Source: Moritella sp. 24
GTDB lineage: Bacteria; Pseudomonadota; Gammaproteobacteria; Enterobacterales; Moritellaceae
NCBI RefSeq assembly: GCF_018219155.1
Contig: NZ_CP056123.1
Span: forward strand, 3,047,505 to 3,111,504
Reading direction: 5' to 3'
DNA: 64,000 bases
Shown: positions 28,195 to 37,500 of the stretch, in pieces
Layout: each line of letters begins with the position of its first letter
How positions within the stretch are numbered: position 1 is the stretch's first letter
Program-made: the position numbers and the translations under genes
The notes under the pieces: generated by a model
Told to the model about the DNA's origin: nothing
Database searches by the model: none
What the model saw: the letters and a program-made list of their open reading frames with translations, nothing else

Positions 28195-29169
28195 ATGTTC
28201 ACATTTCTGATCAAACGCCTATTTCAGGCCTTGGTAGTAATGTTCGTGATCAGTTTGGTAGCATTTTCCATTCAGGATAATCTAGGCGATCCGTTACGCG
28301 AATTAGTTGGTCAATCTGTATCAGAAGACGAACGACAAGCACTGCGTGATGAACTAGGTCTAAATGATCCGTACATAACTAAATACAGCCGCTTTCTTGT
28401 TAATGCAGTACAAGGTGATTTAGGTACCTCGTATTTCTTTAAACGACCTGCAGCAGAAGTTATTTTCGATAAACTTCAAGCAACACTCGAACTTGTGTTT
28501 GGCGCAGCCGTCATTATTGTATTCGTGTCGATCCCATTAGGTGTCTACTCTGCTATTCATCCCAAAAGTGCACTAACAAAAATAATCATGGCAGTAAGTA
28601 GTGTTGGTATTTCTGTACCGGTATTCTTAACTGCAATCATGTTGATGTATGTTTTCTCTATCGAGCTTAATTGGCTACCGTCCTACGGACGTGGTGAAAC
28701 CGTTAATATCATGGGTTGGGAAACAGGTTTCCTTACTGTGGATGGTTTCTTACACTTAATTTTACCAAGCATCTCATTGGCTTCTATCATGTTGCCACTT
28801 TTCATCCGCTTGGTTCGCTCTGAAATGCTAGAAGCATTAAGTTCTGAATACATCAAGTTTGCTAAAGCGAAAGGCTTAGCATTAAACAAAATTTACTATG
28901 TACATGCCCTTAAAAATACCATGTTACCTGTGATCACCGTTGGTGGTGTACAGATCGGTACTATGATTGCTTATACAATTTTGACCGAAACAGTATTCCA
29001 GTGGCCAGGAACAGGCTTCCTATTTTTAGAAGCGATTAACCGTGTTGATACACCATTAATTACCGCTTATGTCATCTTTGTAGGTTTAATCTTCGTGGTA
29101 ACAAATACCCTTGTTGACCTGTTATACGGGTTCGTTAACCCAACAGTAAACATTACAGGTAAAGGATAA
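28195..29169 (+). CDS. ABC transporter permease, DppB-like
   Basis: A 324-residue inner-membrane permease of the BPD_transp_1 family with about six helices. The N-terminus (FLIKRLFQALVVMFVISLVAF in part) and the EAA-loop (EYIKFAKAKGL) are typical of DppB/OppB. It forms half of the channel with the next gene's product. GGGAGA lies before the ATG. It is the third gene of the operon, after a hairpin. Confidence 0.93.
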   Translation: MFTFLIKRLFQALVVMFVISLVAFSIQDNLGDPLRELVGQSVSEDERQALRDELGLNDPYITKYSRFLVNAVQGDLGTSYFFKRPAAEVIFDKLQATLELVFGAAVIIVFVSIPLGVYSAIHPKSALTKIIMAVSSVGISVPVFLTAIMLMYVFSIELNWLPSYGRGETVNIMGWETGFLTVDGFLHLILPSISLASIMLPLFIRLVRSEMLEALSSEYIKFAKAKGLALNKIYYVHALKNTMLPVITVGGVQIGTMIAYTILTETVFQWPGTGFLFLEAINRVDTPLITAYVIFVGLIFVVTNTLVDLLYGFVNPTVNITGKG

Positions 29170-29174
29170 TTAGT

Positions 29175-30119
29175 ATGAACACAGTGACTTCTTCTCATGT
29201 TCCTACTCGCTGGGAACGCTTTAAAAATTCAGACCTTATCTATTATTTCTTAAGAGATAAGGTAGCAATGTTCAGTTTTGCGATCTTTTTAACATTCTTG
29301 ATCTCAGCACTAGCAGCGCCATTAATTGCACCAACAGACCCGTATGATATTACCAGTATTGATATCATGGATTCTGAGCTACCGCCTTCTTGGTTAGAAG
29401 ACGGTGACGAACGCTTTGTATTAGGTACAGATGATCAAGGCCGTGATATTTTATCAACCATGCTTTATGGTTCACGTTTATCATTGACCATTGGTTTCTT
29501 AGCCGTAGGCGTACAGTTAATCTTAGGTATTGTGATTGGTCTATCTGCAGGTTACTTCGGTGGTCGTGTTGATAGCTTCCTCATGCGCTTTGCTGACGTA
29601 CAGTTATCATTCTCGACCATGATGGTAGCGATTATTGTCTCGGCAATCTTTAAAGCCAGCTTTGGTGCTGAGTTCTTTAGTCAATATGCCGTTGTCATGC
29701 TCATTGTCATTATCGGTGTTGCTGAATGGCCTCAGTATGCGCGTACTATTCGTGCATCGGTATTGGCTGAGAAGCAAAAAGAATACGTTGAAGCAGCACA
29801 AGTGATGGGCTTAAAGTCGATGCGCATTATGTTTAGACACATTCTGCCAAACTGTTTATCCCCTATCCTCGTGATTTCAACAGTACAGATTGCCAATGCA
29901 ATTATGTCTGAAGCAGCACTGTCGTTCCTAGGCTTAGGCTTACCAGTTGACCAACCTTCATTGGGTGCGTTAATCAGTACAGGCTTTAAGTATATCTTCT
30001 CTGGCGCTTGGTGGATCACAGCCTTCCCTGGTGTATTACTGGTAACACTTGTACTTGTAATTAACCTACTGGGTGACTGGTTACGTGATGCGTTTAACCC
30101 GAAGATCTATAAAGGTTAA
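29175..30119 (+). CDS. ABC transporter permease, DppC-like
   Basis: A 314-residue inner-membrane permease of the DppC/OppC type: N-terminal OppC_N helix (about residues 28-50), FVLGTDDQGRDILS motif, then five helices with the EAA-loop (EYVEAAQVMGLKSMRIMFRH in part). It pairs with the DppB-like protein whose stop lies five bases upstream. It closes the operon and is followed by a strong terminator. Confidence 0.93.
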   Translation: MNTVTSSHVPTRWERFKNSDLIYYFLRDKVAMFSFAIFLTFLISALAAPLIAPTDPYDITSIDIMDSELPPSWLEDGDERFVLGTDDQGRDILSTMLYGSRLSLTIGFLAVGVQLILGIVIGLSAGYFGGRVDSFLMRFADVQLSFSTMMVAIIVSAIFKASFGAEFFSQYAVVMLIVIIGVAEWPQYARTIRASVLAEKQKEYVEAAQVMGLKSMRIMFRHILPNCLSPILVISTVQIANAIMSEAALSFLGLGLPVDQPSLGALISTGFKYIFSGAWWITAFPGVLLVTLVLVINLLGDWLRDAFNPKIYKG

Positions 30120-30170
30120 GCAGTACATCTCATTGTTTATATGTAAGTAAATAATGGTAAGAAAAAGCAC

Positions 30171-30198
30171 TGTTCGTGAATACGTTCAGTGCTTTTTT
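30171..30198 (+). terminator. Terminator of the peptide-type ABC operon
   Basis: A stem AAAAAGCACTG / CAGTGCTTTTTT with a T-rich tail, about 50 bases after the last permease. The A-tract on the left side makes it usable for the converging lipoprotein gene too. Confidence 0.88.
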
Positions 30199-30233
30199 AT
30201 ATCATGAGAACAACCTTCCGCTATATTGTTAAA

Positions 30234-31547
30234 TCAGCGATATTGTAACGGCTTAATATTATTAGTCTCAAACAGCGTTTTTTCACTATCTGTATCTACA
30301 ATCACGTATTTAATTGCAGAACCAACTGATATATTTTTTTGTACATCTCGTTTGATTACGTTTTTTAATACTAATCTATCCTGAGTTCTATTAAAGCTAT
30401 GCAATTGAGCTACTGTGATTCTAGCTCTTGGTGGGATTTCAATTTTTAAATTACTCTGTGTTTCAATTTTATTACCAACATACATCGATAGTGTTTTTAT
30501 ATCTAAAAAAGAATCAGTTTTGTTGGTGGCTATAATCTGATAACCATCAGAATATAAACTTATCACCTTGTCTTCGATTGCAGGAAAGTAATTCACTTTA
30601 AATTCTCTTTTATTTTCTACCGTATATGTTACTGGTATAGAACTCACATTATTTGTTAAATCAAAAGACTTGTTGCACCCTTTGGTTGATAGAGACCAAA
30701 GTCTAAATTGACTTGTATTACAGCTAACGTTGAATGTTACATTGTCTTTTTTTTCTTTGATTTGTTTATTTAACTTTTGATAAAGTTCTTCAATATCAGA
30801 AAAAACAATATTAGATGCATGAAGTGACGTATTTACATCCGCTTTATCAATTTTTATTTTCTCTTTTTTAAATTTTAAATCATATAGCTTACTGTTATCA
30901 ATAAAGTTAATTTTTAGTGAGTCATTCAACTTTAAGTGTTTATTATTAATGGTTACGATAAGTTCTTTTTCTTGTTTGCTTTTATAAGATGAAAATGCAT
31001 TTAAATCGCTATCTAATTTATTTAAGTTAGCTTTCGAACTTGCTTCATTTACTGCTTTTGCATATGCATCTCGATCGAATTCACTTGTATAATGTCCTTC
31101 AGCAGAGAATGCGCCAAGGCCAAATGATAATGCGATATAAGCAGCGTTACCTATTGTAGTTTGTGCGAGATCACCAGCACTCACATTGGTTGAACGAAAT
31201 AGCGTATCGTTAAGATCATCAGAGTCGCATATTTTATGGTTATCACCTGATGCGTCTCCCAATAAACCACCTGTAGCACAGTTATACTCTTTGGTCGTAA
31301 ATAAAGGATCCATGTTATTTAGGGAAACCCAAGGTTCAAAGCTATTAAGCGAGTTCTTATTGCTTATAAACTTTGAAAAATAATAACTACCATTTTTATC
31401 TTTTTCTAAGTAACCGTAAAGATTAGTATTTGAGAATAATCCATCATTTAAAAAGTTTATTGAAGTGCTATCTGGTTGTTGACTAGTCGAAGAGCAAGCA
31501 CTTATCAAGATACATGCAGCTAAACATGCTGACTGCTTTGCATTCAT
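30234..31547 (-). CDS. Hypothetical lipoprotein
   Basis: A 437-residue protein that I do not recognise. The first residues (MNAKQSACLAACILISACSS) are a lipoprotein signal with a lipobox LISAC, so it is probably anchored by its Cys to the outer or inner membrane. A short hydrophobic stretch (IALSFGLGAF, about residues 136-145) and a lysine-rich, possibly coiled segment (about 190-275) follow. It is richer in A+T and Lys/Asn than its neighbours, which may indicate later acquisition. It is alone on its strand between the ABC operon and the POT transporter. Confidence 0.6.
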   Translation of the reverse strand: MNAKQSACLAACILISACSSTSQQPDSTSINFLNDGLFSNTNLYGYLEKDKNGSYYFSKFISNKNSLNSFEPWVSLNNMDPLFTTKEYNCATGGLLGDASGDNHKICDSDDLNDTLFRSTNVSAGDLAQTTIGNAAYIALSFGLGAFSAEGHYTSEFDRDAYAKAVNEASSKANLNKLDSDLNAFSSYKSKQEKELIVTINNKHLKLNDSLKINFIDNSKLYDLKFKKEKIKIDKADVNTSLHASNIVFSDIEELYQKLNKQIKEKKDNVTFNVSCNTSQFRLWSLSTKGCNKSFDLTNNVSSIPVTYTVENKREFKVNYFPAIEDKVISLYSDGYQIIATNKTDSFLDIKTLSMYVGNKIETQSNLKIEIPPRARITVAQLHSFNRTQDRLVLKNVIKRDVQKNISVGSAIKYVIVDTDSEKTLFETNNIKPLQYR

Positions 31548-32024
31548 AAATTAAATTCCTATACTATACATTTGATTTAATACAGTATTTTACACTTTTT
31601 TTCATTACTTTACACACAAAATATCACTTAAGTGGTAACCACGTTAATACAATAGCTGCTGAATATAAAAATGATAATGCGCAACTATTTCAGCATTCAG
31701 ACAAAAATTCACCTCTAAGCCTCGTTTGACGATTTTAAACACATTTACCTATAATTCAGGATGGGGATCTCCTTTGCATTCGAGCTAATCTAACCAAGGC
31801 TAGATTACTATTTATCTCGCTATAGGCTTAACGTTATTGCCCTTCCTCAGATCTGGACAATTCCAAATTAGCGGTGAAAAATAAATAATTACAAAAGTAA
31901 TTCTAGATACTTTCCAATTACCAATAATTATGTTTTCTGAACAGACTAAAATGTCATTTATTGAATGGGATAAGCGGCAGTGTTGATGCTATAAAAGGGT
32001 TAAACGAGTATTCGAATAGAAATA
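31548..32024. other. Long intergenic region, no gene seen
   Basis: About 480 bases upstream of the lipoprotein gene. No coding frame stands out. It should contain the lipoprotein promoter. A strong hairpin with a plus-strand T-tail follows at 32025, so a short plus-strand transcript ending there cannot be excluded. Confidence 0.45.
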
Positions 32025-32062
32025 AAGAAGGCTTCTAATATCAATTTAGAAGCCTTCTTTTT
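32025..32062. terminator. Bidirectional terminator after the POT transporter gene
   Basis: A long stem (AAGAAGGCTTCTAA / TTAGAAGCCTTCTT) with T-rich flanks on both strands. On the minus strand it lies about 80 bases past the POT gene stop. Confidence 0.88.
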
Positions 32063-32072
32063 ATAGGTCAAT

Positions 32073-32104
32073 TAATAACTTAATAACTTAATAACTTAAT
32101 AACT
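32073..32104. repeat. 8-bp tandem repeat
   Basis: TAATAACT repeated four times without interruption, about 40 bases beyond the POT transporter stop codon. Confidence 0.85.
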
Positions 32105-32142
32105 TAGGTCATCGCCCTATCGTATTATTTAAAACGATGTCA

Positions 32143-33612
32143 TTACGCTTGAGCTGTTGTCATTTCTTCAGCTTCTTTACTCTTTTCAAGCATCTTACGA
32201 ATAACAAACGAAGCCATAAATGCCACAACAACCATCACAACCGCTAAGCCAGTTAGTAGACTAAAGTAGTCACCGTAAACTGTTTGAACGATTTCTTGGG
32301 TGATTTCTTGGCCTTTTTCTAATGCAATTGATGTGGAGAACACCGCACCAACGATACCACTCATTGCAATCGCAACAGAGAATAGACTTACCGAGAAGTT
32401 CTCGATATGTTTAGGCGCTACAGACAAGATAAATGCCACAACCATACTACCGACAATAACTTCAGCAAATGCTTGGAAGAAGTGAATAGCAAGGAATACT
32501 TCAGGACGGATAATCACATCTTCGCCAACATTCAATACCGCCATGGTCAAAATACCAAATGCGATTGCTGTTAGAATGAATGAGAAACCGACTTTCGTTG
32601 CTGTAGTGAAGTTAATGTTACGTTTTTCAAGTGATGAGAATACATAAGCGATAACTGGACCACCAACGATACACCATAGTGGGTTCATCGCCATTGCCGC
32701 TTCTGGTGCAATTGGAATGAAACCAAACAGATCACCACGCATAGTGTTGATTGTTACCATTGTCATTGACGTCATCATTTGACCGTAGTAAACGAAGAAC
32801 GCTGTTGTTAACACTGTCATGATAAGAATTGTACCCATCTTCAACGCATCAGCACGTTCTGATTTAAGCATTAATGAGATGAAGTAAAGGATCGCAGCTG
32901 CACCAATTGCATATACGATATTCTGACCGATATCCATATTTGAGAACATGAAGAATACTAAACCGATCATACCTAAAGACAATGCTGTAAACGCAATCCA
33001 GTTTTTAGTACTAACCGGTGCTTGATCAATTTCAGCACCAACCGTTAATAATGGTTTACGTGACACAACTAAGATAATGAAAGCAACAAAAGCCATTGTT
33101 GCAGACAGCATAAAGCTACCATTAAAGCCGACAGCAAGTACTAACATCGGGAATAGGTATTGACCTAAAAACGCACCGATATTATTCACTGAATAGTTAA
33201 CTGGATAACCATTTTCAAAGTCTTCTTGGCTTGCAAATGTACGTTTGTACAAGCTCGGATACGAAGGAGACATTAGGCCACGAGCATAACTAGCAAGGGC
33301 AATACCTACTAAGCTCATAGGTACATTTCCTGCTGATGCACCTAAAACAAGTAACGTATAACCAATACCAAAACCAAGGTAAGCAATCGTTAAAGAGCGA
33401 TAGGCGCCTAAGAATTTATCAGCAATGAAACCACCTGCAATCGCAAAAAGTGGTCCAATAGAAGAAAAAGCACCAACAACCATCATGGTATCAGCTTCGC
33501 TATATCCCAAATCTTCTAAAAAGAAGCGGGTTAAAATAACCATTACACCGTAAAAAGATAAACCAAATAACATTTGGCAGCACATCATAGATTTATTCAA
33601 TCGATTCCACAT
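32143..33612 (-). CDS. POT-family proton-coupled peptide symporter (MFS)
   Basis: A 489-residue inner-membrane protein with about twelve to fourteen helices, resembling the proton-dependent oligopeptide transporter (PTR2/DtpA) branch of the major facilitator superfamily. The N-terminal helix holds the LFGLSFYGVMVILTRFFLEDLG pattern (in part), followed by GGFIADKFLGAYRS, the MFS loop motif; the usual ExxERFxYY is not intact, so proton coupling or substrates may differ from DtpA. It is monocistronic, with a hairpin terminator beyond the stop. A peptide role alongside the ABC operon and chitinase would fit a protein- and chitin-feeding lifestyle. Confidence 0.8.
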   Translation of the reverse strand: MWNRLNKSMMCCQMLFGLSFYGVMVILTRFFLEDLGYSEADTMMVVGAFSSIGPLFAIAGGFIADKFLGAYRSLTIAYLGFGIGYTLLVLGASAGNVPMSLVGIALASYARGLMSPSYPSLYKRTFASQEDFENGYPVNYSVNNIGAFLGQYLFPMLVLAVGFNGSFMLSATMAFVAFIILVVSRKPLLTVGAEIDQAPVSTKNWIAFTALSLGMIGLVFFMFSNMDIGQNIVYAIGAAAILYFISLMLKSERADALKMGTILIMTVLTTAFFVYYGQMMTSMTMVTINTMRGDLFGFIPIAPEAAMAMNPLWCIVGGPVIAYVFSSLEKRNINFTTATKVGFSFILTAIAFGILTMAVLNVGEDVIIRPEVFLAIHFFQAFAEVIVGSMVVAFILSVAPKHIENFSVSLFSVAIAMSGIVGAVFSTSIALEKGQEITQEIVQTVYGDYFSLLTGLAVVMVVVAFMASFVIRKMLEKSKEAEEMTTAQA

Positions 33613-33937
33613 AATTAATCTCTTTTATTATGGATAAGTAAAGAAAGGTAAACACGCCGAGATATTAACACTTAAGGAGTAATCAATTAGAGGGGAAGAT
33701 CTCATAAATCAATACAAATACATTATATTTACTTATGCAAAACGCCAATTAACCTAATGTATATAACAAACAAACGCCAGTTTTCAGATTATTATATTGC
33801 AAGAGAGGTATTAATCAACAGTACCAAACAATAATGTATCACTAAGATTAAATCGCAAATAAATTAATTAACAATAATTAAACCAATACTTTACTAATCA
33901 GTTATAATTAAGAGCAGTCAAAAATAAAAGGTACAGT
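33613..33937. other. Divergent intergenic region POT gene / pilin gene
   Basis: About 325 AT-rich bases without a gene. It should hold the promoters of the leftward POT transporter and the rightward pilin gene; nothing else is recognised. Confidence 0.4.
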
Positions 33938-34510
33938 ATGACATCTCGATTAAAAGCGGCACAAGGGTTCACCCTTATTGAACTTGCTATTACGATCGTA
34001 ATTTTGGCTGTAATAGCTGTAATCGCGATCCCAAAATTCTTAAACTTCCGTGAAGATGCAGAAATAAGCCGAGTTAAAGCGGTTGCTGCTGCTTATCAAG
34101 AAGCCGTAGGCTTTGTGCAGATACGCTATCAAATATTAGGGTTAAGTCAAAATATGGCCAATATCCCCGGCTATGCTGACGGCACTATTGATGTGAATCC
34201 TAGCGGTTTTCCATTAGGTGTAGATAAAAATGAAAATATGTCAAAACCTAAAAATATCGGTAAAGGTAAAGAAGGCTGTGTATCATTGTGGAATATATTG
34301 CTTTTAGACCCACCTTCAGTTTCATCAAAGCAATCAGATAATACTGACTTTACTTCTTATCGTCACACACCTCCAGGCGGTGGAGATCAAAGCCAGTGTA
34401 CTTATATTTTGAGAACCCTTGGCGATAAGACAAGTAAGCCCGAAGACGCTAAAATGTCAATAAACTATGACTCAGAAACCGGACGCGTTATTTCTATTTT
34501 TAGAGATTAA
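33938..34510 (+). CDS. Type IV pilin-like protein (MSHA-like)
   Basis: A 190-residue prepilin. The N-terminus has the prepilin peptidase site AAQG/FTLIELAI: Gly at -1, Phe at +1 that is methylated, and Glu at +5, followed by the hydrophobic assembly helix (about residues 11-32). The globular part has two cysteines (about 118 and 153) that may form the usual C-terminal disulfide loop. It resembles MSHA-type minor or major pilins. No pilus assembly genes are adjacent, so it must use machinery elsewhere. It ends in a hairpin terminator shared with the converging NRPS operon. Confidence 0.82.
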   Translation: MTSRLKAAQGFTLIELAITIVILAVIAVIAIPKFLNFREDAEISRVKAVAAAYQEAVGFVQIRYQILGLSQNMANIPGYADGTIDVNPSGFPLGVDKNENMSKPKNIGKGKEGCVSLWNILLLDPPSVSSKQSDNTDFTSYRHTPPGGGDQSQCTYILRTLGDKTSKPEDAKMSINYDSETGRVISIFRD

Positions 34511-34517
34511 TTAAGAT

Positions 34518-34544
34518 AGCGCAGAATATTCATTCTGCGCTTTT
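34518..34544. terminator. Terminator between pilin gene and NRPS operon
   Basis: Stem AGCGCAGAAT / ATTCTGCGCT with a TTTT tail on the plus strand, immediately before the end of the converging NRPS gene, which it may also terminate. Confidence 0.85.
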
Positions 34545-34556
34545 ACCTCAGTAATA

Positions 34557-37500
34557 TTACGAAATAGCACCTAACGAATTAACAATCTCATTCGTTAACA
34601 AAGGGTCACGAATAATACTTTGATGGTCACCAGTCAATATAGACATCGATACTAAGCCATAATCTAACCATTCATTCTCTTTCGCGCCTAACTGGTAGTC
34701 TCGGTCGGTTAAAGTACCAGTCGCCCACCAGACCGCCATTGGAACAGAAACAGGCTGTAACTTATGGCTTTGCATTAATAAGTGACATTTCATAAACAGC
34801 TTCATCTGCATATAATGCATTTCACTGACTCCCGAGTCTCGGTTAATCAGAGGCTTGTGAGCCGCCAATAAATCAGTTAAATATTCAAATGCAATATCAT
34901 CTCGTTCTTCAGCACGTGCTTGCTGCAAATTAACCTCCAACGAATTTAATTCTAATCTGTGTTTATCTAGTAATAACTCGCGAGTATCATTATCTAAACA
35001 AGCTATGTACCTTGCCACCGTTGGAAAATCAGGTAAGTTTAGCTTTGCACGATGTGCATCCGCTCTAGCATCCACAATACCTAACCACTCAACAGTCTGA
35101 CCAGACGCTTCAAGTTGATTTGTTACAGCAATCGCTAGCCATGCGCCAAAAGACCAGCCCAATAAGCGATAAGGTCCTTTAGGTTGAACTGACTGCAACG
35201 CTTTTACATATAACTTAGCAAACTCGTCTACGCTATCTGGCACTAAAGCTAAATCCATTAACTGAGGTGACTGAACTCCATATACTGTATTTTCAGGTGG
35301 TAATGACGCAACTAATTCCGCATAGGCCTTAACGTGTCCTCCCGCAGGGTGAAATATAAATAATGGTGCTTGCTGCTGGCTATCTTCATTAACAGCAACA
35401 CCTTGTTTAAGTGCAACAACTAAAGAAGAGGCTGAAATAAGTTCTGATTTATCAGTCTCCATAATAGCGGCAGCAAGATCACGCAGAACTGGATAGCGAA
35501 ATAGCAGCGTTAAATTCAGCTTTATATTTTTCTGCTGTTTTAATAATGCGGTCATCCGTCCAGCAAGTAATGAGTTACCGCCTAAAGCAAAGAAATCATC
35601 ATCAGCATAAACCTCTGAGCACCCTAATAAGTGCTCCCATGAACTGGCTAACCAACGCTCCATTTCAGAACTCGGCGGTAATCCAGACTTCGTGCTTTGT
35701 TCCGGATTTGGTAAGGCTTTGCGATCTATTTTATTATTCGCATTTAATGGCATTGACTCTAATACGACGATGGATTGCGGAACCATATAAGATGGTAGCG
35801 CGTTTCTGAGTTGAGCCATTAATGAATCAATATCAAGGCTAGAACGTTGCGTTTCCGTCACATATCCCACTAAACAAGCTTGTGGCGTGTCAGCATAACA
35901 AAGTTGAATGACAGCATCTTTCACACCTGGATACGCGCTTAACATCGCCTCAATCTCCCCAGCTTCGATTCGATAACCCCACAATTTCATTTGGAAATCT
36001 TTTCGCCCAATAAATTCCATATCACCTTGGCTATTTATACGTACCACATCTCCCGTTTGATACATTCTTGCACCAGCAATGGCACTAAACGGATCGGGAA
36101 TGAACACCGCCGCAGTTAAACTTGGTTGGTTCGTATAACCTCGAGCTAGACCTTCGCCAGCAATAAACAACTCGCCTTCAGCCCCATTAGCAACGGGGTT
36201 TAGCCAGTCATCCAGTACATAAAAGTCAGTGTTTGCAATTGGTGAGCCTAAATGAGGTTGTAAAGCACTGTGCTCATTAAGCTCTACGGCTGATGACCAA
36301 ACTGTCGTTTCTGTTGGACCATAAACATTAAGTAACCTTGCCCCTTTTGCCACAATACTCTGCGCTAATGACGGCTGCAGCGCCTCACCACCAGTGAGTA
36401 CAGTAAGGTTTGACCAATTTAAAGACGCTTGCTCTACCAACATTTGCCATGTTATCGGTGTTGCCTGCATAACAGTAATGCTTTGCTGTTTAATCAGTTC
36501 TGCTAGTTGCTGACCATCACGTGAAGCAGCATAACTTGCCATGACAACTTGCCCACCAGCAAGCAAGGGTAAGAACATTTCCAGCCCAGCAATATCAAAA
36601 CCTAAAGTCGTGACAGCCAATAGCTTATCTTTAGCACTAAGCCCTGTTATCTCCATAATGCTCTGTAGGAAATTAGCAAACGCGCGTCGTGAAATTTGCA
36701 CGCCTTTTGGAACGCCTGTCGAACCAGACGTGAAAATAGTGTATGCCAATTGTTCTGGGTGCGGTAATGGTTGTGCATCCAACCATGAGTCATCCTTAGT
36801 ACAGCCTTGTAATAAGGATGCTAACGTCGTCTGTGCACTATCCGTTGATAGTTCGGTAGCTTGTTCATCGACTAAAATTATATCGGGTTCAGCTTGCGCT
36901 AAAATCAATGCTAATCTTGCACTTGGTTGATTAGGATCGAGTGGGATATAAGCAGCGCCAGACCATAAAACAGCTAATAATGAAACGAGGAGTTCAGTAT
37001 TTCGCTGCAGGTAAATTGCAACTGTACTATTCATCCCAATACCCCGTTCACTAAGAGCTTGCGCAAGGTGAACAGCTCTGCAAACTAGCTGCTTATAAGT
37101 AAGTTCACCATTTTGATCGCATATAGCGATAGCGTCAGGGGAGTTCTTTGCTACATTGAGTATCTGCTTTTCAAGACACCAATTATCTGCCCACTGCTTT
37201 TGACTTTTACCCACAAATGCATTGCTATCGCGAGTACTCTGCTCACCGAGTAATAAACCTAAAGGTTGAGACTCTACTTCAACCATCTTGGTCAGCATCG
37301 ACTCTAAACTCGCCAACATATGCTTAGATTCAATGTAAGAAAGTTTGTCTCCATTACAACCGACTCTGAACACCAACTGCTGATGAGGCATAATGGTAAT
37401 CGTTAGCGGAATGCTATTACGCTCATATCCACTTAAAGGGCGCACAGATAAGTGCTGTGATATTTCAGATGATTCAGACATCGCTTCATTTTCGAATACC

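Noticed and set aside
30234-31547. Lipoprotein as part of the ABC operon
   Set aside because: It lies on the opposite strand beyond a strong terminator, so no operon link is supported.
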